64,000 bases of DNA from Forficula auricularia (GCA_024734495.1 JALMQS010000844.1:835932-899931), one strand, 5' to 3'. Positions 44,340 through 55,719 are shown, counted from the stretch's first letter. The notes: a model not told the origin generated them from the sequence alone. Program-made: numbers and translations.

Positions 44340-45085
44340 TAGTGTAGTTACTTTAAAAAAGAAATATAAAGCACTTATAAACAAATAATTATATTTAAAA
44401 TAGCCAATGATACAAAAATTATCTTGGAGATGGAATTACAGTGAATAAAAATAAAAAATAAAAATATTTATCCACAATAATTTAATCTAAAAATTGTTGA
44501 TAAATCTTAGTAAAACAGTTCATATTATGACCTATTATTAGTTTTAATTTTTGTTGTATAGAATTTTGATTATTTTTAAAGTAAATTTTTTTTCTAAATT
44601 CAGCTCTTTAGATAAAATTTTGCCATTAGTAGGTATAGTGAAAATTGTGTCCCAGATTAGTTGATTGAACCAAAAGCTTAGTTGGTCATTCAACTAACTT
44701 GGGACACAATTTTTGACTTTTCTAATGCCAAAATTTTATCTAAAAAGCGGAATTTCAAAAAAAAAAAAATATTTAATTCTAAAAATAAACGAAATTTTAA
44801 ACACCAGAAATTCAATTAATAAAAAGTCCGAATTTGATCTGTTTTTCTAATATTTATCAAAAAATTTTAGAAAAAAATAATTTTTTGTTAATATGATTTT
44901 TATTCAAAGTAATTAAGTGAAAATATTTATTTCCCGAAACATTTGGAATTTTTCATTAGGAAAAATCGATAAGGTTGTCCTCTGCTTGATACGTATTCTT
45001 TTATAAAACAATATGGAAACGTTAAATAAAATTCCAAATGTTTCGGGAGATATTTTCACTTTATCAATGGAATTTGAAAAAAAAT
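44340..45085. repeat. Two imperfect foldbacks in AT-rich sequence
   Basis: 44598-44758: the arms contain TAGATAAAATTTTGCC and TTGGGACACAATTTTTG, each with its inverse. 44915-45080: the arms carry CCCGAAACATTTGGAATTTT on the + strand and its inverse. This ribozyme-like end has an AC/AT mismatch instead of ACGT. The 67-codon ORF on the - strand is a by-product. Confidence 0.55.
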
Positions 45086-45365
45086 ATAGTTGCTTTAAAA
45101 CGGAATGATATAACAACTATAGACTATAACCCTAGTATTCTTAAAATCTATATAGGCACTATATAGTTACTATATAGTTTGAAACATTGTGCTACTAGGG
45201 AGATTTTAGAAAAACAGTCCACAGTGGTCTGACTGATTCGACTCTCCCCAAAATAATTATTTAACTAAAATTTTAATAAAATCTTTGAAATATATATAAC
45301 GCTAAAAAGAGGCTCTTTCAGGATTCGAAAAATTAAGCCTGGATGAAAATCTGAAATACCTATTA

Positions 45366-45566
45366 AATCTTCTGCTGGAAAAATAAATTTTTTAATTTAT
45401 TTATAACGAGACTATAGTTTGAAGGGTTTTGTCCTCTTCATCAGTCTATTACAATTGATTCACAAAAATTGATGTGTGAAAATTTATTTTTCCAGCAGAA
45501 GACACACTCTTTCATTGCCTTCTTTAATTTATAAAAATTCTTCTACTCTCAGCAAAAAGAAACTTT
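45366..45566 (-). mobile_element. Ribozyme-family element, core mutated
   Basis: Relative of 40254-40457. The - strand has GACTGATGAAGAGGACAAAA, then CCCTTCAAACTATAGTC, so GAAAC has become CAAAC, which should inactivate a hammerhead. The end AGAAGACACACTCTTTCATT is retained. 45600-45720 is one arm of the palindrome seen at 35400-35586. Confidence 0.7.
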
Positions 45567-45974
45567 CAATTTGATTGAAATACCTATTGTTTGTATTTAC
45601 AAAGATAAAAGTAAATAATATTATATCAAATATTCATTTACTATGAGTTAAGATTTCTGTCACTTTTTTCACATTAAACTTGCACCAACACCACAATCTC
45701 TATTAATTTTTAATTTTCACGTCTTTTATCAGCTTACGCGATATCAGTTACGTATACTGACTACGTTTTTTATGTTACTTAGGTAAGAATGTCCAAAACT
45801 TGATAATAATTGTGAATAGGCCACTAGATGGTTGTTGCGAGTCATCTTTAAATAAAGAAGACAACCTCACAAAAGAAAACTGAGCTTGAAACGATAATTA
45901 TAGTATTAAAATAAATATTTCCAGCCCGTCCTTTGACATTTTACTTTCACTTAATAATAATAAATTTTTGAATA

Positions 45975-46170
45975 TTCAAAATAAGACGAATTGTCAAGGA
46001 AGAGAATCATTATAAATGCTGCTGAATTGATTATTTAATCAACCAAATGAGAGTGGATTGGCATTCGATTCTTCTGTAAATATATAGAGAATTAGGTCAT
46101 CTTCAATCATGGCCATTTACTGAGATGAGGTCAAAATGTTGCTATATTATTGAAGATAAAGGATTTCACG
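45975..46170 (-). repeat. Unoccupied paralogue of the 39835-40485 locus
   Basis: The reverse complement reads continuously through the sites that carry inserts at 39925-40457. It includes GGAAGAGAATCATT (45999-46012), a variant of the 14-bp target. This supports true insertion for the two ribozyme-family elements there. No gene. Confidence 0.75.
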
Positions 46171-46199
46171 AATAAATCTTAGTGAAATGCACTTTGAAC

Positions 46200-46470
46200 T
46201 TTGGATTAATTATATACCAGGGCAGGGCTGGCCAGCCCTATGATGTACAGGCTGTGCCCATATACTATATGACGAAGGGTGTTTTTTTTTAATAATTGGT
46301 TATTTAAAAATCTTGTCTTATATTATTAAATGAGCAATTCTTGTATTTATATAGAATCGGTTTCTCGAAAACGGCTCTAACGATTTTGCTAAAAATTGGT
46401 CTACTTATCATGTATCATGAGTTATTTGTTGTGTCAAATTTTTAATCTGATTGAAATAAAGGAAGATATT
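46200..46470 (+). mobile_element. Helitron-type fragment
   Basis: TATATAGAATCGGTTTCTCG and AAAACGGCTCTAACGATTTT match the module at 3090-3160. Upstream, GGGCTGGCCAGCCC is a short palindrome. Confidence 0.5.
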
Positions 46471-46479
46471 AGATTAGAT

Positions 46480-46600
46480 AAGCCAGATGGGCCGGATTGC
46501 TGTTACTGGCACTCGGGTTCGATTCCCGAGGGGGTGAAAAACAACCCCTCTGACATATAATTAAAAATATTCCATTCCATCGAATTTAATAGATGACACC
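46480..46600 (+). mobile_element. tRNA-like SINE fragment
   Basis: GGCACTCGGGTTCGATTCCC contains a near-perfect B box (GGTTCGATTCC). It is followed by CCTCTGACATATAAT and the ATTCCATCGAATTTAATAGA tail. The A-box region is degenerate. 46601-46880 carries low-copy sequence with no gene. Confidence 0.7.
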
Positions 46601-46981
46601 AACTTATGGTTTTCTTGGAAATAAAGGAAGGGAGTGTAAATTAGTCATGTCGCAAAATAAATATTTTAATCGTTCATATCTCGTCTTCGGTAAGTCGCAG
46701 TCTTGAAATTTGAATTTTAAGCTATGTAGAGGCTATAAGAATTTCCACAAGATTTTGGCTAAAATAGAAGTACCGGAAGGTGATATTTACTTACGTAAGA
46801 ATGTACCCCCTGCGTTTCTCAACCATAAATCTCAGAGCTACGAAATTCGAAACGTAAACTCGATATAGGCTAGAAGGAGTACAACAAGCTTTTGGTCAAA
46901 AATGAAAATTCTAGCTCTTTTGACCAAACTATGTATACAAATTTTGGTTAGTTTTTACATTTCTAGCCTCTTTGGGGCCCA

Positions 46982-48357
46982 TCATCATCATCATTGAGTA
47001 TACAGTCCTAAGACTGGTTTGATGCAACAATCCGTCTCCACTCGACTCTGTCCTCCGCCAGCTGTTTAACCTCTCTAAATGTCTGGCATCCCATATCCCC
47101 AATTATTTGGTTGAAATATTCTAATCTGGGTCTTCCCCTTCCCCTTTTCTTTCCCACCTCCCCCTCCAAGATATCCCTAAGCAGTCCCCCATGTCTCAGT
47201 GTGTGCCCCATCATCTGACCTCTTCTCTTCTTCAGACTCTTCCACAAGGTTCTTCTTTCTCCGATTTTTCCAAGAACTTCTTCATTTGTGATTTTATCCA
47301 TCCATTTGATATTCATCATTCTTCTGTAGCACCACATTTCGAAAGCCTCCAATCTCTTTCTCTCCGCTTTTCCAATTGTCCAGGTTTCACACCCGTACAT
47401 GGCTATGCTCCATACATATGTCTTCAATAGCAACTTCCTGTTTGCTAAGCTGATTGAGGAGGAGCATAGTAGTTTTTGTTTTGAATTAAACCCCATTTTT
47501 GCTTGGGCAATTCTTGATTTAATTTCGTTTTTGCTCCTCCCATCCCATGTTATTTTACTTCCTAGGTAGCGGAATTCCTTAACTCCTTCTAGGTTTTCTT
47601 GGTTAATTTTGATGCATTCCTGTCTCGTTTGTTCTTTTTTTGTACATACTAGGACCTTGGTTTTATTCTTGTTTATTTTCATTTTGATTTCTTCTATTAG
47701 GATTTGGTTAATTCCATTCAAGGCGTCCTCTAATTCTTTTTTATTGCTTCCTAGAAGGGCAATGTCATCGGCAAATCTTAACATAGCGATCTTTTGACCT
47801 TGGATTTCTATACCTGTATCAATTTTGTCTTTGAATTCTTTAATCGCTTCTTCTATGTATAAGTTGAAAATCATGGGTGACAGCACACATCCTTGTCTTA
47901 CACCTTTTTTTATTTTGGCTTCTCTTTGTTCATCACCAATATTTATAATTGCCGTCTGGTTTTGATATAGATTGTAGATTAGTCTTCTCTCTCTGAATTT
48001 TATTCCCGCCTGTTTTAATATTTTAAACATAATTTCCCAATTGACGTTATCGAATGCTTTTTCTAGGTCTATGAATCCGATGTAGACAGATTCTTCCTGA
48101 TAAAAGCCCTTTCTATTATTAGTCTAAGAGAGAGAATTGCTTCTCGGGTGCCTCTGTTTCTTCTAAAGCCGAACTGGTCTTCCCCCAGATTTTCTTCAAC
48201 TCTTTGTTCTATTCTTCTTTGGATTATTTTGGTTAGGATTTTGGAGGCATGTGAGGTTAGGCTAATGGTCCTGAAATTTTCACATTTATCCGCGCCTGTC
48301 TTTTTGGGAAGTGTGACTATTTTGTTTTTTTCGAAATCTTTTGGGATGATTCCCACA
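46982..48357 (-). mobile_element. 5'-truncated RTE-like LINE with 9-bp target duplication
   Basis: TGGGGCCCA is repeated at 46973-46981 and 48358-48366. The flanking sequence on both sides belongs to the C-rich repeat family (CCACAGAATATGTATTCAAA at other copies), so the LINE split a repeat unit. On the - strand the ORF stops at 47008, and only about 25 bases of 3' UTR precede an (ATG)n tail. A very short 3' UTR with a trinucleotide tail is typical of RTE-type LINEs; clade assignment is tentative. Confidence 0.8.
47008..48354 (-). pseudogene. LINE reverse transcriptase, partial, one frameshift
   Basis: The first segment (to about 48105) covers the RT front, with IVTLPKK, NFRTISLTSHASKI and EDQFGFRRNRGT motifs. 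The second (from 48101 down to 47008) includes FIDLEKAFD, GVRQGCVLSPMIFNLY, the catalytic box FADD (47764-47775) and a thumb with YGCETWTIG. The C-terminal part has GHTLRHGGLL and GRGRPRLEYF. A single missing base in a T run near 48102-48105 (- strand) shifts the frame between the two. The endonuclease domain is absent through 5' truncation. Otherwise well preserved, so fairly young but not functional. Confidence 0.85.
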
Positions 48358-48430
48358 TGGGGCCCACAGAATATATATTCAAAATTGGTCGAAAGGGCTA
48401 GAATTTTCATTTTTGACCCCCCCCCCCTTT

Positions 48431-49139
48431 TTTTTTGTATGATAATTTTTAAAAACACATTAAAAAAAAATATTCAGTTTTTTTCTAGTTAAATTTTTAC
48501 ATTTTTTATACCTCTTCAAAATGCGGGAGATGTTTATGCCCCACCCTGTAAATAAAATGAGGTATTAAAAAAACTAACCTAAACTTTGTAAAAAAAAAGT
48601 ATATAATGATTATTTTTGTAATTTGTCTGATTGTCTTTGTTTCATTATTTCACCCGCTGAAGAAATCAAAAATAAAATGGCGAAACGTTCGTCAAATTAA
48701 AGAATAAAACTTTTTTATCCAACGCCCTATGATTTCAATTAGCAATATTAATTAATTAATTAAACATTGTCGTATAATATTTATTTTAATATAACCTACG
48801 AGGAGTCCAACTCGCACTTGGCCGGTTTATTTCTCAATCAGCGACTGCACTAGATTTATAAAAAAAATTTGTTTTTTCATTTAAATCAAACAAAATCTCT
48901 AGATTAATGGCAATATTTTAAATGTCACCAGTAATACAGGTCAGTATCTATTGAAGTAATTGACTCTCTCGGCGTGTCTTAAGCTGGTTAGTTTGAAAGT
49001 ATAACGGACTGTCTGTCAGACAGACAGACAGGCGAAGTAAAGTAAAATTGGCCGATTGGCAAAGATTTCACTTCATCTCGCGCGATTGCCGAATATAGAA
49101 AATAGAGGTCACCACTACTATTGCATCAACTCTAAAGAG

Positions 49140-49170
<31 letters not shown>

Positions 49171-49261
49171 TAATCTGATGAGAGTGAAGGTATGTGTCCA
49201 TGAACTTGGTTCAAAAACAAACGTTACATCACAATTTTAGGAGAATTTTAAACATTTTTAG
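48431..49261. other. Spacer with a ribozyme-like motif and (AT)n(GT)n
   Basis: 48655-48700 has CGCTGAAGA, a weak stem, and GGCGAAACGTTCGTC (+ strand). 48795-48830 has a TCGCACTTGGCCGG repeat end. 49141-49170 is an (AT)5(GT)10 microsatellite. No gene is recognised. Confidence 0.5.
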
Positions 49262-50135
49262 TGAAAAAATAAATAAATAAACATACGTGTATAAGGTAGC
49301 GATCAGAATGAGCTGAAATTCGGCATACAGTTATTGAACTCGTTTAACGTTATTTCGGTATTGATAAGTGGTTCTTTCCATTACGCGATCTCGTGGTTAA
49401 AAATATAACTAAAACAAACGGGTAAGCTTCACAGTTATCAATCAAGGCAAAGAATACTATATATATTTGTCTAGATTAATTTGTAACAACGCTTAGAGAA
49501 ATTTCTCTAAAAAAATTACCGTCTTGCCTAGAATCGAACCGACGAACTCTTGAACTAAGGGCATTAGCTCTAGCCATTACGCCATTGAAACATTAATAAT
49601 TATATTTTGATTTCTGTTACTAAAACTATATATTTTTGATTTAGACTGTGTCGAGATAATATTGTATTCATTTGAACTTGAATGAAAATGAAAAAACACC
49701 AATAGATTTTAAATTAAGAAACATTAAATATATATTAATTAACGAGGCAAATTTGAAATATAATTGTCAGCTCGGATTTTAAACTGATGGCTCCAATCGA
49801 TTTTCATTAACCAGGCAAATTTGAAATATAATTGTAATTTTGAAATGAAAGACTCCAATTCATTTTAAATTAAGAAACATTAAATATATTTTTTGTAATT
49901 AATTAAATTAATTGAACCGCGTAAATTTGAATAATTTCCATGATTCAGCCTGCGAAATAAAGCACTTAATATTGCATATAAGACATTAAACAACAAACTA
50001 ATAATCTATCTTGTTTGCTTTGTTTTTGTTTTTAATAATTTTCTTTTTAAACAATAAAAATAAATATGACCCGATTGTGTTAGTTTTTATTTTGGCCACC
50101 AGTCAGCGCTGTTTACCAACGGACAGATAGGAATA
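49262..50135 (+). repeat. Copy 1 of a duplicated segment, split by an insertion
   Basis: 49262-49456 and 49955-50135 match 50762-51155 (AGCGATCAGAATGAGCTGAA; CCACCAGTCAGCGCTGTTTA). The intervening 49457-49954 is absent from the second copy. Confidence 0.75.
49457..49954 (+). mobile_element. Copy 3 of the tRNA-containing Helitron-like element, truncated
   Basis: It starts CTATATATATTTGTCTAGAT, then on the - strand the tRNA-like segment (TTCGATTCTAGGCAAGACGG), then the CACCAATAGATTTTAAATTA body, and stops at GATTCAGCCTGC without the GCGTGCC hairpin. The empty counterpart is near 50969. Confidence 0.65.
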
Positions 50136-51400
50136 ACAGTATAAAAAATTTTAAATATGAGATTTTAAGCCGAAGTAATAATATAGGCAGAAATGAAAAA
50201 TTTATTTTTATATTCAAGTTTATTATTATAATTACTTATAAGGGGTGTCTCTAGTGTAAATAAAGCTTTCACCTTTTTTATTAATTATTTCAATTTTTTT
50301 GTTTTATTTATTATTAACTTTATTTCGGTGTTGATAATTATTATTAATATCAATAAAGGTTGTTGGGCGAGTCTCTTATAGGGTGTTTAAAAAGTAACAT
50401 CTCTTGTAAAGAAATATTAATTTTGTTGAACAAGTTGCAATCTCGTTAAAGGAAAATTAATATTTTTTGCTTTTTCATTAATAATTTGTTAAAAATATAA
50501 ATAAAGGGTGTCTATAAAATATCTTAGAGGGTGTTTATAATATTTCCGTCTTTTTTAAGATATATTAATGTTTTTTGCTTTTTGATTAATTAATTTGATA
50601 AATTGTATTTTTCAACGATCCCATATTTTTGCCTTGTTAAACGTTATTTCGTTTAACGTTACGAAAATTTTCCTTCTTTCACGTTAAGGGTATTATTATA
50701 TAATATGTTTCTAACAATAAGCTTAGGGCAATTTTTAGATTTTTAGTTTTCGAATCGTATTCCGAATAAATAAATATACGTGTATAAAGCAGCGATCAGA
50801 ATGAGCTGAAATTCGGCATACAGACTAATGCCTTAGTTTAACTTTATTTCAGTGTTGATAAGAGGTTCTTTCCACTACGCAATCTCGTGGTTAAAAATAT
50901 AACTAAAACAAACGGGTAAGCTGCACAGCTATCAATCAAGCCGGGGATAATTTTTCAAAATTAAGATGCCAAAGAATATTTAAATAAAGGACTTAATATT
51001 GCATAAGATAGTAAACAACAAACTATAATGATAATGTATATTGTTTTTTTTGTTTTTAATAATTTTCTTTTTATAGATAAAAATAAATATAACCCGATTG
51101 TGTTAGTTTTTATTTTGGCCACCAGTCAGCGCTGTTTATCACAGTACAGATACCAATAACAATATAAAAATGATAAATATTTTTTTTTTGTAAAAAATTG
51201 ATGGAAAGAAAACAGGGCCCAATCTATTATTGTCAAAACAATTTAATTAAAGATGTCAAAAAATACCGTAAAATAACCTTATTGATTATATCTCCTAAAC
51301 TGTTTACTCTAGGGCAAATTCCATTAGAGGCAAAATTGTAGAGGATGTAATTTTGGAAATTTTTGTTTAAAATTTTTTTGAAAATAACCACCCGAAATGG
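50136..51400 (+). repeat. Repeat shared with 41.6-43.0 kb, then copy 2 of the duplicated segment
   Basis: 50150-50760 resembles 41600-41790 and 42740-43000 (AACAAGTTGCAATCTCGTTA; TTTTCCTTCTTTCACG). 50762-51155 is the uninterrupted copy of the 49262 segment. 51156-51400 shows nothing recognised. Confidence 0.6.
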
Positions 51401-51915
51401 GGGGGGGGGATCAAAAATGAAAATTCTTGCCAATTCGACCAAACTCAACCAAATTTTGTATACATATTCTGTGGACTCCCAGAAGGCTAGAAATGTAAAA
51501 ACTGACCACTGAAAAATTGGGGGAGGGGATAAAGGGTTAAAAAATTAAAATCTAGGCCCTTATACCAAACTCAACCAAATTTTGTATACATAATCAGTGG
51601 GCCTCCAAAAGGCTAGAAATGCAAAAACTAAGGACCCAAAATGGGGGTCAAAAATGAAAATTCGAGCCCTTTCGAACAAACTGAACTAAATTTTGTATAC
51701 ATATTCTGTGGACCCCCAGAAGGCTAGAAATTCAAAAACTAAGTTGGTTTGGTACAAGGGCCAGATTTTCATTTTTGTCCCTTCCCCATTTTGGGTGGTT
51801 AGTTTTTTAGCCTTCTGGGGGTCCACAGAATATGTATTCAAAATTTGGTCGAGTTTGGTGGAAAGAGCTAGAATTTGCATTTTTGACCCTCCCCCCAAAT
51901 TTTGGGTGGTTATTT
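51400..51915. repeat. C-rich tandem-repeat element, copy 5
   Basis: About four units, three on the - strand and one on the +, each with TTTTGTATACATATTCTGTG or its inverse, a poly-G/poly-C run and AAAATGAAAATT. The overlapping ORFs (51686-52050) follow the repeat. Confidence 0.7.
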
Positions 51916-51984
51916 TCAATTTTTTTTAACATAAATGTGAAAAATTACATCCTCTACAATTTTGCTTCTAATGGAAATTGCTCG

Positions 51985-52045
51985 AAGCATTTGTTTTTTA
52001 TTCAAATTCGGCCCGTGTATGCGAAAAGGTTGGACATCTCTGTTG
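51985..52045 (+). mobile_element. hAT-end remnant just upstream of the P450
   Basis: ATTCGGCCCGTGTATGCG and AAGGTTGGACATCTCTG resemble the right end of the hAT remnant near 30410-30445. Its position, 50-100 bases before the first recognised exon, makes it a candidate neighbour of the promoter or 5' intron. Confidence 0.45.
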
Positions 52046-52091
52046 TATAATAATCAGTGATTTTAAAAATAGCTATATAATTGTTTGTTGA

Positions 52092-52334
52092 ATGTATTTT
52101 AAAAGAGAATGTATGTTCAATTGTACTTACAGGTGGTTGGTGTTTCCGCGCAGACATGCGCTGACGGCGGGCGTCGGCCGAAGATGGCGTTCTCAAACAC
52201 TCGAAACTCTTGAGGCGAGTTGCCCGGCGGCTGCAGCTAGCTCAATACGGCCCTATTTGGAGATTCCTGGTCCACGACCACTTCCTTTTATCGGAAACAC
52301 GTTCCGCCTCTTGCCTGTAATCGGACAATATCCG
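52092..52334 (+). CDS. Cyp301a1: Cytochrome P450 CYP301A1-like, exon 1 (N terminus)
   Basis: This exon would encode residues 1-81 if translation starts at 52092. It gives an Arg-rich, acid-poor N terminus (R20, R21, R30, R31, R33), as expected for a mitochondrial presequence. The Pro-rich hinge EIPGPRPLPFIGN follows at about 57-69, then FRLLPVIGQYP. The donor is CCG|GTTAGT at 52335, phase 0. The start is uncertain: TTGTACTTACAG|GTGG at 52121-52132 is a good acceptor, so the true first exon may lie upstream and coding may enter at 52133. Insect mitochondrial P450s take electrons from adrenodoxin-type ferredoxin. In Drosophila, Cyp301a1 is linked to adult cuticle formation. Subfamily assignment rests mainly on exons 2-5. 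Confidence 0.8.
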
Positions 52335-53639
52335 GTTAGTCTTATTTTAATAAGATTATTATTTTTGATAAAAAATATTTTTGGTGAAAATAATCTATTA
52401 ATAAAGAGGTTCTCGTCTGCTTGATGGAAATAAATATAAAATTAAAATTAAAACATATAATGTTGTATCATTCGTATCCATAGTAAATTAGTAATAGGAA
52501 TAGTAGGAAATTGGATAAAATTAAAAACACAGAATTTTTATTATTAAATGTGCCAGACGTTTTCATCAATTTATTTTGACTTCTTCGGTGGGTAGAATGA
52601 TAAAATCAAGAAAATAAGAATAAACTTATAAATAAATTAATTACAAATAAATTAAATATTAGATAAGGCTAGTAATACCCCATTTAATCACTATTTGTCA
52701 AAAAACAAAAAATAAATTGACGGAACAAACGTCTGGCCTATTTAAACTCTGTGTTTTTAATTTTATCCAATTCCTTACTATTCCTGTTATTAAAACTTAT
52801 AATTTATCAAATTTCTTTTTTTTTTCATTTCACATCAACCGGACCCCGGTCTTCATATTGGTGACCCCTGCTTCCCCCCCCCCCTAGAAAATTTAAGAAT
52901 GTTTGTACTAGAACAAACATTCTGTGAGCTTTTGTGCTTGTGTTATCGGAAGTAACATAATCCATCAATCAGATCGAAGAAAAAAAAATTCTCCTCTTTA
53001 CAGACATTTTTAATTGAAATGAGTAAAAAATAAATAAATAAATAAATTGAGGGAATTCACTATCTATAGTATTTATTAAAATAATTTTTAAACAAGCTTA
53101 TAAATGGCCATTGTATAGCTTAGTTTAAATATGCCCTAAAAATCCAAAAATATTTAATAACATTATTATTAAGATTTTTTATTTTATTATTATTCATTTA
53201 GTAAGAGAAAAATAATAATAAATAAATGTGTTAATTGATTATTTTCAGTTATCTGATCTCGATCATGTGTATGAAATGTTTCTGAAAGGAATTTACCACT
53301 GACTTATTATAATAATTTAAAAAAGCACATAAATAGCCTTTGTAGTTTAACTAAATAGCCACTAAAAATTTTTTAATAACATTATTATTAACCAGCTGCG
53401 AAGGCAGGCATCTTGCTGGCCAGAGGGCTTAGGTTTTAGTATAATAATTTAAATTCCTTAATTTTAATAAATTTTATTTGTCATGAACTATTAGTGGGTT
53501 TTAAAATGCAAAAAAATCATCTTCGTAAAAGTCTGTTATAATAAGTACAGATAGATAGATAGATATTTCTTTTTATTATTCATTTAGTAAAGAAAATAAT
53601 AAATAAATAATTGTGTGTTGATTGTTTGTCTGTTTTCAG
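52335..53639 (+). other. P450 intron 1 (1,305 bp)
   Basis: GTTAGT ... TTTTCAG. It contains a foldback of the 18395-18606 family at about 52486-52800, a C11-type run near 52877, and a reverse copy of the CACTAATAGTTCATGAC repeat at 53385-53555. A weak duplicate of the exon 2 acceptor region (TTTTCAGTTATCTGATCTCG, 53245-53264) precedes the real one. Confidence 0.85.
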
Positions 53640-53875
53640 TTAGCTGATCTCGGTCGTGTTTGTGAAATGTTCCTGGAGCAATACGGCCCTTTGGTTCGTC
53701 TGTCCGGCTTAGTCGGACGACCGGATCTTCTCTTTGTGTTCGACGCAGACGAGATCGAGAGAGGGTACAGAACGGAAGGGCCTACCCCATTCCGGCCCAG
53801 CATGCCCTGCCTCGTCAAGTACAAGAGCCAGCTGAGAAAGGACTTCTTCGGCGATATCGGCGGGGTGGTCGGAGT
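53640..53875 (+). CDS. Cyp301a1: Cytochrome P450 CYP301A1-like, exon 2
   Basis: Encodes residues 82-159 plus two bases of codon 160. It runs from LADLGRVCEMFLEQYGP through VRLSGLVGRPDLLFVFDADE to EGPTPFRPSMPCLVKYKSQ and RKDFFGDIGGVVG. This covers helix A, the beta-1 sheet and the B to B-C region, where substrate contacts begin. The TPFRPSMPCLVKYK stretch is what I associate with CYP301A1 rather than CYP49A1 or CYP12, whose equivalents differ. Acceptor TGTTTTCAG; donor GGAGT|GTAAGA, phase 2. The bases are much more GC-rich than the surrounding introns, as expected for a constrained exon. Confidence 0.95.
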
Positions 53876-55719
53876 GTAAGACGGCCCTTTTATATATTTG
53901 TTAAAAAAATGTATTTATGTTATACCAATAATATAGGGTGGGGCAGAGCACCTTGCTTATTTAGAAATTCAATTAAGAAAAAAGTAACAGAGATATATAT
54001 TTAATTCTTTGAACAGCCTCAAGTACAACGTTTAAATTTTATGTTTACACAGTTTTAAAGATTAAAATTTTATCAGGCAGATGGAGTCCATTATTCTCAA
54101 TACACTGCGTAAACCTAACTCAGAAGTTTCGTTCAACTCTTTCCAGCATATCGATGGGTATGTTGGCGACAGCTTGACGAATGTTGTTCTTCAGGGTCCT
54201 AGGACTATTGTTGTAGACAAGTGATTTTAGATACCCCATAAAAAATAGTTGCAGAGGGCTAAATCAGGCGACCGTGCTGGCTCCTCAAGGAGATGAAGCA
54301 GTTTATTGAGAATAATGAAGGCCATCTGCCTGATATCATCTTTAAAACTGTGTAAACATAAAATTTAAATGTTCTGCTTGATACTATTCAAAGAATTAAA
54401 TATATATCTGCGTTACTTTTCTCTTAATTGAATTTCTAAATAAGCAAAGTGATCTGCCCCACCCTTTATTTCTACAATCGAAAGGACTTCGGGGAGGCAA
54501 TAAAATATTGCGAAGCGTTTGGCGTTTGAATAGATTATTGCTTAAGTCATTCAGGATCCGGGAATCCTCTCTTTTTACTTTCCCTAAGAATAAAATTAAA
54601 AATTATATACGGACAATTACTATAATCACTTTTGTTTCTTTTTCCAATATAATTCAAATCGTAAGCTACCTTACGAAAGATTAGAAAATAAAAATAGGTT
54701 ATTGGGAACCTTGGTAGGGGCGAGACCTCATTTTTTGGCCCACAGTGGCGAGTTTCAATTTAGACCACCAGATAACGTATCGGAATTCTCAGTTTCCCAA
54801 TAGAGTGAAGTAGTATAATAGGTCTACAATAAAGAACCAAAATTTTCAAATTTTTTTAATTATTGACCCTTCATGAGGTCAAAAATAATAACAAAAAAAA
54901 AGCAAAAAAGTATCTAGGTATGCATGGACGAATCACTATAAATTGCTTAATATTTTGGAAACTAAAAATACTAGAAATTTCGAATTCATCTTAAAATCTA
55001 TCTATGGGGCATTAAAAAGAGACAATTTTTATGACCTTTATACAAAGGGTTAACAGATAATATTACATTTTTATGTTTTGTTTTGCAAAATGTCAAAAAA
55101 ATGTTGTTTTTTAGCGATTTTCTTGAGAGCCCTTCTATGAAAATGGCTGAAATTTTAGACTCGAATAGTTCTATATGTTTTATGTATACTTTTTGAAAAT
55201 TTGAATTTTTAGTTAAATCGCACAAAATTAATTTTATGATTATTTAATGTACACAAACAAATAATAGAAAAAGTCGGTTAAAAATCGGAGTAGATGCCAA
55301 TACTTGAGAACGATCGCAGAATAAGTCGATCGAAACGTCATCATAGTTTTATTGTATTATTTATTCGTGTTCAATAAATAATTTTAATTAATTATGTGAT
55401 TTAAATAAAAATTCAAATTTTAATCAAAATAATCACAAAAAGTAAAGCTTCAACAGCTTCATTAGTAGGTAATCTAAAATCAAAAATAATAATAGATAAT
55501 AATATGTTTATTTGTTTCAAAAAATCATAAGCTTGAATGAAGATTTAAATTTAGCCACTCGGGATTGAAATTGAAACTTATTAAGGAAGATCTAAATAAT
55601 CGCTAAATTTTCCGACTTGTCGAGAAAGTTGTTGCGAAAATCGTTGGGGATTTTTAAAAGTAGAATGATAAGAGAATTGCAAAATATTTATATTATTATT
55701 TGTTTTTGTTTTGTTGCAG
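53876..55719 (+). other. P450 intron 2 (1,844 bp)
   Basis: GTAAGA ... TTGTTGCAG. It holds the mariner-like element at 53934-54466. A ribozyme-like end lies at 55303-55339 (AACGATCG ... CGATCGAAACGTCATC). 55345-55460 matches, in reverse complement, sequence around 34265-34352 and 36080-36140. The 75-codon ORF on the - strand at 54998 is not supported as a gene. Confidence 0.85.
53934..54466 (-). mobile_element. Internally deleted mariner/Tc-like element
   Basis: Starts TAGGGTGGGGCAGAGCA and ends, inverted, TGATCTGCCCCACCCTT, between TA dinucleotides. The TIRs extend about 170 bp, into the CAGGCAGATGGAGTCCATTA block. On the - strand a decayed transposase C-terminal piece reads PARSPDLALCNYFLWG, then NNIRQAVANIPIDMLERVER, with stops. 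The front half and first two catalytic Asp are deleted. Confidence 0.8.

Noticed and set aside
53932..53950. Interpretation of GGGTGGGGCAGAGCAC as part of the P450 exon 2 extension
   Set aside because: The donor GTAAGA at 53876 precedes it, and the sequence is the end of a mariner-like TIR.
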